DNA from: Pseudomonas sp. ACN8
GTDB taxonomy: Bacteria; Pseudomonadota; Gammaproteobacteria; Pseudomonadales; Pseudomonadaceae
Direction of reading: 5' to 3'
Length of the DNA: 44,557 bases
NCBI RefSeq assembly: GCF_002303925.1
Contig: NZ_MRCS01000052.1
Location: 1 to 44,557 of the forward strand
Shown: piece after piece, positions 1 through 7,485 of the stretch
Layout of the letters: every line of letters starts with the position of its first letter
Position numbering within the stretch: the first letter of the stretch is position 1
Program-made: the position numbers and the translations under genes
The notes under the pieces: model-generated
What the model saw: only the letters and a program-made list of their open reading frames with translations
Told to the model about the DNA's origin: nothing
Database searches by the model: none

Positions 1-109
1 GCCGAGGACACCTCCCCCAGCGCCACAAAGGTTTCGTTGGTGATCAGTTGCTTCTGCTGCGTCGCCAGCAGGATCGCCGCCCGCCGCACGATCCAGTACA
101 GCCCCAGGT
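1..109. repeat. 109-bp exact inverted copy of bases 887-995
   Basis: The reverse complement of bases 1-109 is identical to bases 887-995 inside the first histidine kinase gene, and identity stops sharply at base 110. The second kinase gene has a clearly diverged version of the same stretch near 3767-3875, so the copy comes from the first gene. No partial gene other than this antisense kinase fragment can be read here. The position at the very edge of the window suggests a chimeric or folded-back contig end; a true inverted duplication is the alternative. Confidence 0.95.
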
Positions 110-168
110 TCGGGCAAACGGCCCTGAGTGGGCTATAAACCTAGAGGGGGTTTCCGGGAACCGTGTCC

Positions 169-1614
169 ATGAACACAATCGCCAAAGTACTTGCGACCGA
201 CAGCGAAGTTCGCTTGAACACGCGCAAGGAGCCGTTCAATCTGCTGCGCTGGTTTTCGCTGATCAGCATGGTGGTAATCGGCACGGTGGCGGTGGCGCTG
301 GGGGCGGTGTCCTCGCGGTTCGTGATTACCGAAAGCGTGCAGCGCGATGCGCTACTGACCTCACAATTCATACAGGCGATTGCCTCGACCGAGGTGCGCC
401 AAGTGTCGATTCCCAACGTCCGGACCATGGGCGAGTTGCTTGACCCACGCAAAGACAAGGACTTTCCTGACGTCGACCCGCTGTCCCGTGCCAGTGCCCG
501 TGATGATTTCCTCGACCATATCGCAAATTTGCCGGACGTGATCCTGGCCAACATCTATGCCCCCGACCGCATGGTGATCTGGTCGACCAACCCGGCCTTG
601 ATGGGCACTACGATCCATGGCGATGAAGACCTCGATCGGGCATTCAACTCGAAAATTTCCGTGTCGACCAGTTATCACGATGTGGACAAAACCCGCATGG
701 AGCAGAAGTTCCTGGAACCACCCAGATACACCTTCATCGAAAACTACATTCCCCTGTTCGACGCCGATGGCAGCACCGTCACGGCAATGGTCGAGATCTA
801 CAAGGAACCGCAGGACCTGATCAACCGCATGGAGCGCGGCCTGGTGCTGATCTGGCTGGCAACCGCCCTGGGCGGCGGTCTGGTTTACCTGGGGCTGTAC
901 TGGATCGTGCGGCGGGCGGCGATCCTGCTGGCGACGCAGCAGAAGCAACTGATCACCAACGAAACCTTTGTGGCGCTGGGGGAGGTGTCCTCGGCGGTCG
1001 CCCACAGTCTGCGCAATCCGTTGGCGAACATCCGTTCAAGCGCCGAACTGGCGATAGAGTTCGACAGCGGTCCGGCGCACGGGAACATCAACGACATCAT
1101 TGGTCAGGTCGATCGCATGTCGACATGGGTACGGGAATTGCTCCAGTCCCTGCGACCGCTCAATGACGAGGCGGAACCGGTGAACCTGGTGGCGGCCCTG
1201 CATGACAGCCTGATGGCTTACGAGCATCAGATCAGCAGGGCCAAGGTCAAGGTGGTGTTCGAGCCGGACCAGACGCCCATGGTGCTGAGCCAGCATGTGC
1301 AACTGACCCAGATCCTCAACAGCCTGCTGTCCAATGCGGTGGAAGCCATGGACGGCGGCGGCACCCTGACCATCCGGATCGAACCGCGCGATGCCCAGCG
1401 CATCAGCGTGAGGGTGAGCGATACCGGCAAAGGCATGAGCGAAGAACAGCGCACCATGGCCTTCCGGCCGTTCTTCACCACCAAGCAGGGCGGGCTGGGA
1501 GTCGGGCTGGTGCTGGTCAAGCGGATCATGGAGCGATTTGGCGGTGCGGTGACCCTCGAAAGCCTTGAAGGCGAGGGCACCACGGTGCGTCTGTCGTTTG
1601 TTCTGGCTCCCTGA
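169..1614 (+). CDS. Membrane sensor histidine kinase (first of two paralogues)
   Basis: This is a 481-residue inner-membrane histidine kinase expected to phosphorylate the NtrC-type regulator at 4482. It has a membrane segment near residues 28-50, a periplasmic sensor region of about 170 residues, a second membrane segment near 226-248, then the DHp domain with the phospho-acceptor His279 in AHSLRNPLANIRSS. The ATPase domain shows the N box (NSLLSNAVEAM), G1 box (DTGKGM) and G2 box (GGLGVGLVLVKRI). I chose the ATG at 169; a GTG two codons upstream (163) is also possible, and GGGAA at 156-160 fits the ATG better as a ribosome site. The sensor region matches no ligand-binding family I can name. 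It is closely similar over its whole length to the kinase at 3020, from which it is separated only by the SCO-cytochrome c gene. Confidence 0.93.
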   Translation: MNTIAKVLATDSEVRLNTRKEPFNLLRWFSLISMVVIGTVAVALGAVSSRFVITESVQRDALLTSQFIQAIASTEVRQVSIPNVRTMGELLDPRKDKDFPDVDPLSRASARDDFLDHIANLPDVILANIYAPDRMVIWSTNPALMGTTIHGDEDLDRAFNSKISVSTSYHDVDKTRMEQKFLEPPRYTFIENYIPLFDADGSTVTAMVEIYKEPQDLINRMERGLVLIWLATALGGGLVYLGLYWIVRRAAILLATQQKQLITNETFVALGEVSSAVAHSLRNPLANIRSSAELAIEFDSGPAHGNINDIIGQVDRMSTWVRELLQSLRPLNDEAEPVNLVAALHDSLMAYEHQISRAKVKVVFEPDQTPMVLSQHVQLTQILNSLLSNAVEAMDGGGTLTIRIEPRDAQRISVRVSDTGKGMSEEQRTMAFRPFFTTKQGGLGVGLVLVKRIMERFGGAVTLESLEGEGTTVRLSFVLAP

Positions 1615-1629
1615 AAACGGGGATGGGCT

Positions 1630-1672
1630 ACCCCCAATAACGGGGGTCAATCCCCGGTCACTTCCCCGGTCA
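1630..1672. promoter_or_regulatory. Candidate enhancer (UAS) repeats for the sigma54 promoter at 1742
   Basis: An inverted repeat ACCCCC-N6-GGGGGT lies at 1630-1647. It is followed by two direct copies of TCCCCGGTCA at 1651-1660 and 1663-1672. The core GGTCA therefore occurs three times, at 1645, 1656 and 1668, about one helical turn apart. The block sits roughly 70-115 bp upstream of the -24 element, the normal range for bacterial enhancer-binding proteins. The A/T-rich stretch 1713-1740 between block and promoter could bend, for example with IHF. The inverted repeat alone could also be a weak terminator of the kinase gene, but no T-run follows it. Confidence 0.5.
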
Positions 1673-1741
1673 TCGCCCATTGATTTTGATAAGTCATTGT
1701 TTTGTCGAGTGTTAGTACGTTTTTTATAAAAAAACACATGA

Positions 1742-1758
1742 TTGGCGAGGTCCTTGCA
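1742..1758 (+). promoter_or_regulatory. Sigma54 (-24/-12) promoter
   Basis: The sequence TTGGCGAGGTCCTTGCA matches the sigma54 consensus TGGCACG-N4-TTGCA, with GG at 1744-1745 and GC at 1756-1757 at the required 10-base spacing. A start near 1769 would leave a leader of about 33 bases before the ATG at 1802. The encoded NtrC-type activator at 4482 is the obvious candidate partner. Confidence 0.75.
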
Positions 1759-1801
1759 AAACCACAATCACCCTCCCTTCACCACATCGAGGCGGCTGGT
1801 G

Positions 1802-2875
1802 ATGGAAAAAAAAGAGATGCATTCACCACGCTCACGAGCCTTGGGCATGCACCTGGTGCTGATGCTGGTGACCGGTTTGCTGGCCAGCCAGCTGCTGGTC
1901 GCCAGCCAGCCGACGTCGATGCCCGCACCTGCTCCGGCATCCACTGTCGAATCCGCTGTCGTTGAAGCCGACACCCCGTGGGGTGGCAACTATTTCCCCA
2001 ACACCCTGCTGACCGACCAGGACGGACAGCAGCTGCGTTTTTTCGATGACTTGATCAAAGACAAGGTGGTGGTGATCAACTTCATCTTCACCTCGTGCAG
2101 CGACTCCTGCCCTCTGGAAACCGCGCGCCTGCGCCAAGTCCAGAAACTGCTGGGGGATCGGGTCGGCAAGGACATCTTCTTCTACTCCATCAGCATCGAC
2201 CCCTTGAGTGACACCCCCGAGGTGCTCAAGGCCTACGCGCAACGCTTCCAGGTTGGGCCCGGGTGGAAATTCCTCACCGGGGAATTCGCCGACGTCACCG
2301 ACCTGCGCAAAAAACTGGGGCTGTTCATCGACGGCGTCGATAACGGGCGCAACAAGGACCACAACCTGAGCCTGATCGTCGGCAACCAGACAACGGGCCG
2401 CTGGATGAAATCCTCGCCGTTCGAAAATCCGTGGATTCTGGCCGACCAATTGGCCAATACCCTGCATAACTGGAAACAGCCCAGCGTGGAAGAAAGCTAT
2501 GCCGATGCACCGGAAATTCGCCCGCCGAGCAATGGCGAAGAGCTGTTTCGCACCCGCTGCGCGTCCTGCCACAGTCTCGGTCCTCTGGACGGGCAGGGCA
2601 TCGGCCTGCGCAGCATCGGCCCGGACCTCATCGGCGTGACCTATCAGCGCGATCCGGCCTGGCTCAGCCGCTGGATCCGCGAACCTGACCGCATGCTCGC
2701 GGAAAAGGACCCGATCGCGATGGAACTGTTCGAGCGCTACAACAGGATCTCGATGCCCAACTTGCGGCTGGATCCGCATTCCGCCCAGTCCATCATCGAT
2801 TTCCTGAAAGAAGAAACCGACCGTCAGCATCCGCCAGCGGCGCCATTGGTCAGTGGTAACGAGGAGCCTGAATAA
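1802..2875 (+). CDS. SCO1/SenC copper chaperone-cytochrome c fusion protein
   Basis: This 357-residue protein is predicted to be anchored in or exported across the inner membrane (hydrophobic segment at residues 16-35). The SCO1/SenC thioredoxin-fold domain spans about 55-225, with the copper-binding CxxxC pair Cys99/Cys103 (FTSCSDSC) and the conserved His187. A C-terminal class I cytochrome c domain spans about 242-345, with heme motif CASCH at 253-257 and Met318 (ISMPN) as likely axial ligand. SCO proteins deliver copper to, or reduce thiols of, cytochrome oxidase; the attached heme suggests electron transfer or redox reporting. I chose ATG 1802 (GAGG at 1789-1792) over a TTG at 1742, because the latter lies inside the sigma54 promoter. 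ATG 1817 is an alternative. Its place between two kinases suggests it is a target, and perhaps a partner, of their signalling. Confidence 0.92.
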   Translation: MEKKEMHSPRSRALGMHLVLMLVTGLLASQLLVASQPTSMPAPAPASTVESAVVEADTPWGGNYFPNTLLTDQDGQQLRFFDDLIKDKVVVINFIFTSCSDSCPLETARLRQVQKLLGDRVGKDIFFYSISIDPLSDTPEVLKAYAQRFQVGPGWKFLTGEFADVTDLRKKLGLFIDGVDNGRNKDHNLSLIVGNQTTGRWMKSSPFENPWILADQLANTLHNWKQPSVEESYADAPEIRPPSNGEELFRTRCASCHSLGPLDGQGIGLRSIGPDLIGVTYQRDPAWLSRWIREPDRMLAEKDPIAMELFERYNRISMPNLRLDPHSAQSIIDFLKEETDRQHPPAAPLVSGNEEPE

Positions 2876-3019
2876 CGTCATTCGGTCGCGCCCCCCGAGA
2901 CACCCCGGGTGCAATAGTGTCAAAAAAATTACGCGGGCCAGCCAATGGCTATCAATGCCACCTACACTGATTCTGAAAGCGGCTGAACAGGCTCGATTTC
3001 AAGCACCCAGGACACAGCC

Positions 3020-4513
3020 ATGCAGATACTCGAACAGCAAAAAGTAGCTGCGCCGCAGGCTCCGGTAGCTCAACGCAGGGGGTGGCGGCCGCAGTTCAAC
3101 TTGCTGCGCTGGTTTTCCCTGGCAAGCTTTTTCATCATTGCCGCGGTGGCGCTGGGGCTGGGTTACATCTCCACGCGCTTTGTGGTCGATGAAAGTATCG
3201 AGCGTGATTCGATGTTGACCGCGCAGTTCATCCAGTCCATTGGCGAGGCCGAAATCCGGCATGCCGGAATTGCCCCGGGCCGAACCATGGGTGAAATGCT
3301 CGACCCACGCATGGACCATGCCGACTCCGACGTCAACCCAGAATCCCGGGCCGCCGCGCGGGTTGAGTTTCTCGACCATGTGAGGCATCTGCCGGACATC
3401 CTGCTGGCCACGGTGTACGCCCTGGACCGCACCGTGGTCTGGTCGACCAACACCGATTTGATTGGCGTGCGCATCGAAGATGACTTTGAGCTGGACGAGT
3501 CCTTCGAAATGAAATCGCCGGTGTCCACCAGCTACCACGAAATCGATGAGGAGCGTCCCGAGCAGCGCCTGCTGCGCGAACCGGAATATTTGTTCGTCGA
3601 GAACTACATTCCGATGTTCAACGCCGACAGGAGCAAAGTGGTTGCCATGGTGGAAATCTATAAGGAGCCGCTGGATCTTGTGGAACGCATCCAGCGCGGC
3701 TTCAAGGCGATCTGGCTGGCCACGCTGATCGGCGGGGCGGCCATTTACCTGGGGCTGTTCTGGATCGTGCGCCGGGCGGCGACGCTGTTGCAGAGCCAGC
3801 AGAAACAACTGATCGCCAACGAGACCTTTGTCGCCCTTGGCGAGATGTCCTCGGCGGTGGCCCACAGCTTGCGCAACCCGCTGGCCAATATCCGTTCCAG
3901 CGCCGAACTGGCCCAGGACATCGCCAGCCAGACCGCGCAGAAAAACATCGGCGATATCATCAATCAGGTCGACCGCATGTCGCGTTGGGTCCGTGAATTG
4001 CTGGTGTCGTTGCGACCGATGAATGACGATTGTGAAACGGTCGACCTGGTGCTGGCCCTCGAAGACACCCTGAGTGCCTTTGAGTCCCTGATCAAGCGAT
4101 CGGACGTCGAAGTGCGATTTTCCCCTGTCAGCGTGCCACCGGTTGTCAGCCAACAAGTGTTGCTTACGCAAATACTCAACAGCCTGTTCGCCAATGCACT
4201 GGAAGCAATGCCCAAGGGCGGCGTGCTGACGATCGAGATCGATTCCTCGGTGTCCGGCGACGTGAGCATGACATTGACCGACACCGGCAAGGGCATGTCC
4301 AAACAACAGCAGCAAATGGTCTTCAAGCCGTTTTTCACCACCAAACAAGGTGGATTGGGTGTAGGCCTGGCCTTGGTCAAAAGAATCATGGAGCGTTTTG
4401 ACGGTTCGGTCGAACTGACCAGCCGGGAGCAGGAAGGAACCCGTGTTTGTCTCAATTTCAAAGTGGCAACGGGAGGGGCATATGGAGCACAGCATTCTGC
4501 TGGTCGAGGATGA
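3020..4513 (+). CDS. Membrane sensor histidine kinase (second paralogue)
   Basis: This 497-residue kinase has the same architecture as the one at 169: membrane segment at about residues 31-55, periplasmic sensor to about 228, second membrane segment at 230-250, DHp His282 (AHSLRNPLANIRSS), N box NSLFANALEAM, G1 DTGKGM and G2 GGLGVGLALVKRI. The N-terminal 25 residues and the last 12 differ from the paralogue. The gene ends 32 bases inside the next gene, so kinase and regulator are translationally coupled. A 144-bp gap separates it from the SCO-cytochrome c gene; I see no sigma54 promoter in that gap, so it may be read through or use a sigma70 promoter I cannot define. Its ligand is unknown. 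Confidence 0.93.
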   Translation: MQILEQQKVAAPQAPVAQRRGWRPQFNLLRWFSLASFFIIAAVALGLGYISTRFVVDESIERDSMLTAQFIQSIGEAEIRHAGIAPGRTMGEMLDPRMDHADSDVNPESRAAARVEFLDHVRHLPDILLATVYALDRTVVWSTNTDLIGVRIEDDFELDESFEMKSPVSTSYHEIDEERPEQRLLREPEYLFVENYIPMFNADRSKVVAMVEIYKEPLDLVERIQRGFKAIWLATLIGGAAIYLGLFWIVRRAATLLQSQQKQLIANETFVALGEMSSAVAHSLRNPLANIRSSAELAQDIASQTAQKNIGDIINQVDRMSRWVRELLVSLRPMNDDCETVDLVLALEDTLSAFESLIKRSDVEVRFSPVSVPPVVSQQVLLTQILNSLFANALEAMPKGGVLTIEIDSSVSGDVSMTLTDTGKGMSKQQQQMVFKPFFTTKQGGLGVGLALVKRIMERFDGSVELTSREQEGTRVCLNFKVATGGAYGAQHSAGRG

Positions 4514-5915
4514 CGAAATTCTCGCTGAGAATATTCAGACTTACCTGGAGCGCAAGGACTTCGAGGTCACCGTCTGCCACTCGGCTGAAGATGCACTGGA
4601 GCAATTGGGTTCTTTCGCGCCTGACGTGGTACTGACCGACAACTCGTTGCCGGGCATGAGTGGTCACGACCTGATCCAGAAGCTGCGCATCAGCGCGCCG
4701 GATCTGAAAGTGATCATGATGACCGGCTACGGCAACGTCGAAGACGCCGTGGTGGCGATGAAAGAGGGCGCTTTTCACTACGTCACCAAACCCGTGGCCC
4801 TGCCAGAGCTCAAGCAGTTGCTGGACAAGGCCCTGGCCACCGACCGCATGGAGCGCACGCTGTCGTTTTACCAGGAGCGCGAAGCCCAGAAGTCGGGGGT
4901 GCAGGCACTGATTGGCGAGTCGGCCCCAATGGCGTACCTCAAGGGCACCATCAGTCAGTTGCTCGACGCCGAACGGCGGATGGCCAACAGCGATCTGCCG
5001 CCGGTCCTGGTGGAAGGCGAGACAGGCACCGGCAAAGAGCTGGTTGCCCGGGCCTTGCATTTCGATGGCCCGCGCGCCAAAGGCCCGTTCATTGAATTCA
5101 ACTGTGCTTCGATCCCGTCCAATCTGGTGGAATCGGAACTGTTCGGCCACGAGAAGGGCGCCTTCACCGACGCCAAGGATCGTCGCATGGGGCTGGTGGA
5201 AGCGGCCGACGGTGGCACGCTGTTCCTCGATGAAATCGGTGAAATGGACCTGCTGCTGCAAGCCAAGCTGCTGAAGTTGCTGGAAGACCGGACCATTCGC
5301 CGGGTCGGTTCGGTGAAGGAGCGCAAGGTCAATCTGCGGGTGATCAGCGCTACCAACTGCAACCTCGAACAGATGGTCCAGCAAGGCAAGTTCCGTCGCG
5401 ACCTGTTTTTCCGCCTGCGCATCATTTCCATAAAGGTGCCGCGCCTGTATGCCCGTGGCGCCGATATCCTGCTGCTGGCCCGGCACTTCCTGGCGCTACA
5501 CGGCAAGCGTTACGGCAAACCGAACCTGCATTTCAGCGACCAGGCCGAAGAATTGCTGCTCAGCTACAGCTGGCCGGGCAACGTGCGCGAGTTGCGCAAC
5601 ATGCTGGAGCAAACCGTGTTGCTGGCACAAAGCGACACCATCGCCGTCCATCAGTTGAACGTCTGTCTGAGCCTCATGGATGAGCCAGCGGTGTTTCATC
5701 ACGAGCCGCCAAATCTCAGCGAACCGCGTCCGTCCTACAACGGCAGTGAATCCATGAACCTGCCGGAAGTGGAGCGCGACATGGTGCGCAAGATGCTCGA
5801 CAAGACCGACTGGAACGTCACCAAATCGGCACGCCTGCTGGGCCTGAGCCGTGACATGTTGCGCTACCGGATCGAAAAACTCGGCCTCTCCCGTCCGGAC
5901 AAGCGCCAGTGGTAG
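4482..5915 (+). CDS. NtrC-family sigma54-dependent response regulator
   Basis: This 477-residue regulator has a receiver domain (about 4-118) with acidic pocket Glu9/Asp10, phosphorylation site Asp53, Thr81 and Lys103. The AAA+ domain (about 142-375) has Walker A GETGTGKE at 179-186 and Walker B GGTLFLDE at 244-251. The Fis-type helix-turn-helix lies at about 430-475. The sigma54-contact loop reads GAFTDA (226-231) instead of the canonical GAFTGA; this natural variant occurs in other activators, so activity is not excluded. ATG 4482 has a strong ribosome site (GGGAGGGG at 4471-4478) and overlaps the kinase gene by 32 bases; an upstream in-frame start at 4443 lacks support. Its likely target is the sigma54 promoter at 1742. 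Confidence 0.94.
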   Translation: MEHSILLVEDDEILAENIQTYLERKDFEVTVCHSAEDALEQLGSFAPDVVLTDNSLPGMSGHDLIQKLRISAPDLKVIMMTGYGNVEDAVVAMKEGAFHYVTKPVALPELKQLLDKALATDRMERTLSFYQEREAQKSGVQALIGESAPMAYLKGTISQLLDAERRMANSDLPPVLVEGETGTGKELVARALHFDGPRAKGPFIEFNCASIPSNLVESELFGHEKGAFTDAKDRRMGLVEAADGGTLFLDEIGEMDLLLQAKLLKLLEDRTIRRVGSVKERKVNLRVISATNCNLEQMVQQGKFRRDLFFRLRIISIKVPRLYARGADILLLARHFLALHGKRYGKPNLHFSDQAEELLLSYSWPGNVRELRNMLEQTVLLAQSDTIAVHQLNVCLSLMDEPAVFHHEPPNLSEPRPSYNGSESMNLPEVERDMVRKMLDKTDWNVTKSARLLGLSRDMLRYRIEKLGLSRPDKRQW

Positions 5916-5969
5916 GGGGCGTTCTCAATGGGTTTCCCTACCGGTGGGGAAACCAATGAGAATGCCCCC
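5915..5969. terminator. Large hairpin terminator between convergent genes
   Basis: A near-perfect inverted repeat of about 23 bases per arm (GGGGGCGTTCTCAATGGG... at 5915 against its complement ending at 5969) has a short loop at about 5939-5943. It starts at the regulator stop codon and ends just before the stop of the convergent gene at 5974. No T-run follows, so it may block both directions by structure alone. Confidence 0.75.
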
Positions 5970-5973
5970 TGGT

Positions 5974-6354
5974 TCACTGCAATACCGGGCCCTGCCTCAG
6001 GCAGGACATCACGCAGCCGGGGTTCTCGACTTCCTGGTTCACGTATACGCCACGCTCCGGATCGTAGGAGCGGATAAACACCCGAACCGTGGCGTCGGCC
6101 ACTGTCGGCAGGCGCGAGTCCGAGAACACGTGCTCACTGGAAACCGGGATGAATTCCCCGGGTGCGGTCGGGATGTACGAGCCTGGCGGTATGATGTTCA
6201 TGGACGGTGGTACGGGGTGCGCGAAGGGTTGGTCGGCGCCGTAATAGTTGAATTCGCTGCTGTAGTTGGTGGTGTTTGGCATGTCGTCGGCGTGGACGAC
6301 AGCGGTTGCACCCAGGCAGACGGCGAGCAACAGCGTCAGGTCGGACTTTTTCAT
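5974..6354 (-). CDS. Small exported protein of unknown function
   Basis: This 126-residue protein begins with a clear signal peptide (Lys-rich start, hydrophobic core, AVVHA cleavage-like site near residue 22), so it should be periplasmic or outside the cell. The mature part is rich in Pro, Tyr and Asn and ends with two Cys (CVMSC) that could form a disulfide. I recognise no family. AGGTG lies just upstream of the ATG as ribosome site. It is convergent with the sigma54 regulator and divergent from the methyltransferase at 6527. Confidence 0.75.
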   Translation of the reverse strand: MKKSDLTLLLAVCLGATAVVHADDMPNTTNYSSEFNYYGADQPFAHPVPPSMNIIPPGSYIPTAPGEFIPVSSEHVFSDSRLPTVADATVRVFIRSYDPERGVYVNQEVENPGCVMSCLRQGPVLQ

Positions 6355-6526
6355 GGCAACACCTGCTAGATCGGTTTAACCACATTCTCCCCAAGGTCTT
6401 TAACTATAGCTGGCGCCGTGGACAGCCGTCGGTGCTGCGCGGATTACAAGTTCGCAACACCTGCCAGGATGAGGTTGATCTAGACTCCGGCCGGTCAAAT
6501 CGACGACCCGGACCCTGGAGCGTGCA

Positions 6527-7333
6527 ATGGAAATGCCGACAAAAGAACAAGCCATCGCCAGTAACCGCGAGGCCTGGAATGACTCCGCCCGTCACCACAA
6601 GGACTCCAGCGAATGGCAAGCCTTGTTGAAGGGCGTGGCGCGCGCGGATTTTTCCTGCCTGGACGACACCCTGACCGCTTTGCTGACCCAGACAGGCGTC
6701 GATGGCAAGGACGTGGTGCAACTGGGCTGCAACAACGGCCGTGAAAGCCTGTCGTTGTTCGCCCTGGGCGCGCGTAGCGTGGTGGGCGTCGACCAGTCTG
6801 AAGCCTTTCTCGGGCAGGCACGGGAACTGGCGTCCCGCTCGCCCCACGCGCCGCAATTCATCGAGGCGGACATCCACCACTTGCCTGCCCGATTGCAGGA
6901 GCGCTTTGACCTGGCGCTGATCACCATCGGGGTCTTGAACTGGATGCCGGACATCGGCGAATTCTTCCGCCATGCGGCGCGCACGCTGAAGCCGGGTGGC
7001 GCGCTGGTGGTGTACGAAACCCACCCGTTCCTGGAAATGTTCGACCCCGAGGCCGCCGATCCTTATCGCCCGGCCAGCTCATACTTCCGCCGCGAACCGT
7101 TCGTGCAACACGAACCGATCGTCTACGAAGGCAAGATCGAACAGCCGGCCGCGCCGTCCTACTGGTTCGTCCATACCCTGGGCGACCTCTTCAGCGCGGC
7201 CATTGCAGCAGGGCTGCAGATCCGTCACTTCAGGGAATACCCGCACTCCAACCGCGAAGAACTCTATGACCGCTATCAACAGCAGGTGGCGCAGTTGCCG
7301 TTGTGTTTTACGTGGGTGGTGGTGAAGGGCTGA
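6527..7333 (+). CDS. Class I SAM-dependent methyltransferase
   Basis: This is a 268-residue soluble protein with a Rossmann-type methyltransferase core at about residues 55-165. Motif I reads VVQLGCNNGRES, followed by the acidic GVDQS ribose-binding strand, an EADIHHLP adenine-side motif and the LKPGG post-motif. The substrate cannot be told from sequence. The ATG at 6527 follows TGGAG at 6516-6520. It stands alone between a divergent exported protein and a convergent AraC-type regulator. Confidence 0.88.
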   Translation: MEMPTKEQAIASNREAWNDSARHHKDSSEWQALLKGVARADFSCLDDTLTALLTQTGVDGKDVVQLGCNNGRESLSLFALGARSVVGVDQSEAFLGQARELASRSPHAPQFIEADIHHLPARLQERFDLALITIGVLNWMPDIGEFFRHAARTLKPGGALVVYETHPFLEMFDPEAADPYRPASSYFRREPFVQHEPIVYEGKIEQPAAPSYWFVHTLGDLFSAAIAAGLQIRHFREYPHSNREELYDRYQQQVAQLPLCFTWVVVKG

Positions 7334-7370
7334 TGTACTGAACTCGATAGTGTGTGGGTTCTGCTGGCCC

Positions 7371-7396
7371 CATCGCGAGCAGGCTCGCTCCCACAG
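7371..7396. repeat. Single REP element
   Basis: CATCGCGAGCAGGCTCGCTC followed by CCACAG is one arm of the Pseudomonas REP family that recurs through the window. No partner arm in opposite orientation lies within 150 bases, so this is a lone REP rather than a REPIN. Confidence 0.9.
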
Positions 7397-7446
7397 GTGT
7401 TCGGTGTCGTACTACGTTCTTGCACACGACAAAATGGGGGGGACGC

Positions 7447-7485
7447 AAAAACCAAAGGCACCCGTGGCGCACGAGCGTGGTTTTT
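7447..7485. terminator. Possible bidirectional terminator
   Basis: AAAAACCA at 7447-7454 pairs with TGGTTTTT at 7478-7485, with an inner CGTG-GCG-CACG helix. It lies between the ends of two convergent genes and gives a T-run in both directions, but the internal loop makes it moderate in strength. Confidence 0.45.

Noticed and set aside
361..1005. Long minus-strand open frame inside the first kinase gene
   Set aside because: It is antisense to a conserved kinase; its His/Gln-rich translation is typical of shadow frames in GC-rich DNA.
1742..1801. TTG start at 1742 for the SCO-cytochrome c gene
   Set aside because: This start is inside the sigma54 promoter and the extra 20 residues do not look like a signal sequence; ATG 1802 has a ribosome site.
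2876..3019. Second sigma54 promoter before the second kinase gene
   Set aside because: TGGCTATCAATGCC has GG and GC only 8 bases apart instead of 10.
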